DNA from: Diphasiastrum complanatum
Lineage: Eukaryota > Streptophyta > Lycopodiopsida > Lycopodiales > Lycopodiaceae
DNA length: 64,000 nucleotides
Direction: 5' to 3'
Assembly (NCBI GenBank): GCA_029204225.1
Contig: CM055102.1
Span: 48,836,289-48,900,288 of the forward strand
A model generated the notes under the pieces. It was given only the letters and a program-made list of their open reading frames with translations. It searched no databases and was not told where the DNA came from. Every line of letters starts with the position of its first letter. The stretch's first letter is position 1. Positions 63,996-64,000 of this stretch are shown here, piece by piece. The position numbers were made by a program, and so were the translations under genes.

Positions 63996-64000
63996 ATTGG

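Overview
This is a 64-kb piece of a plant nuclear genome, AT-rich and dominated by retrotransposons. Three host loci can be read through spliced exons, all on the minus strand: the first coding exon of a PRL1-like WD40/spliceosome gene (1152-1285), a complete six-exon gene for the chloroplast Rubisco chaperone RbcX (25760-30987), and a complete two-exon thaumatin-like (PR-5) gene (59255-60722). GT-AG introns, plant LTR retrotransposons, many very long (GA)n/(CT)n tracts and telomere-type CCCTAAA sequence all point to a land plant. The density of old nested elements suggests a large fern- or gymnosperm-like genome, but the species cannot be fixed from sequence alone.

Layout. 1-7.4 kb: PRL1 exon, then low-complexity DNA including an A-rich CGAAAAA zone (about 4.9-6.45 kb) and an interspersed TCGGTCGAGATTTGA array (about 6.47-7.16 kb). 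7.4-14.7 kb: Ty1/copia wreckage (a 5' LTR end plus gag on +; two head-to-tail gag-PR(-IN) fragments on -; an 845-bp LTR) and unidentified protein-like fragments near 9 kb. 16.3-19.4 kb: copia RT cut by the LTR of a deleted Ty3/gypsy element. 19.4-21.6 kb: decayed copy 1 of an unrecognised large protein. 22.0-23.4 kb: a dispersed repeat abutting a copia gag-PR. 23.8-24.2 kb: microsatellites. 25.2-31.0 kb: a SINE-like sequence, then RBCX. 31.1-32.2 kb: copia gag/PR. 32.2-34.7 kb: an LTR fragment plus copy 2 of the unknown protein. 34.8-40.7 kb: a nearly complete chromovirus-type Ty3/gypsy element with two LTRs. 40.7-43.0 kb: copia RT/RNase H carrying a TIR-bounded insertion. 43.1-45.5 kb: copia pol on -. 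45.5-48.6 kb: LTRs and primer-binding site of an Athila/Tat-like element, with two long CT tracts. 48.6-52 kb: nothing coding, but a telomere-like stretch. 52.1-54.5 kb: copia RT/RNase H and LTR. 54.6-56.2 kb: dispersed repeat and an orphan ORF. 59.2-61.1 kb: thaumatin-like gene. 61.8-64 kb: microsatellites and a Ty3/gypsy gag running off the window.

The most unusual content is a pair of homologous, decayed ORFs (19.4-21.6 and 32.8-34.7 kb). They share one architecture: an N-terminal segment, a coiled coil, a Gln/Ser-rich linker and a C-terminal domain of about 220 residues that I cannot place in any known retroelement or host family. One copy ends 46 bp from an LTR. Other notable points are a 17-nt microexon in RBCX, GA/CT tracts at the 5' ends of both complete host genes, and an excess of TAG stop codons at former Gln positions in the decayed elements, as expected from deamination of methylated CAG sites. 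The host genes appear to be independent islands among transposons; nothing suggests that they work together.
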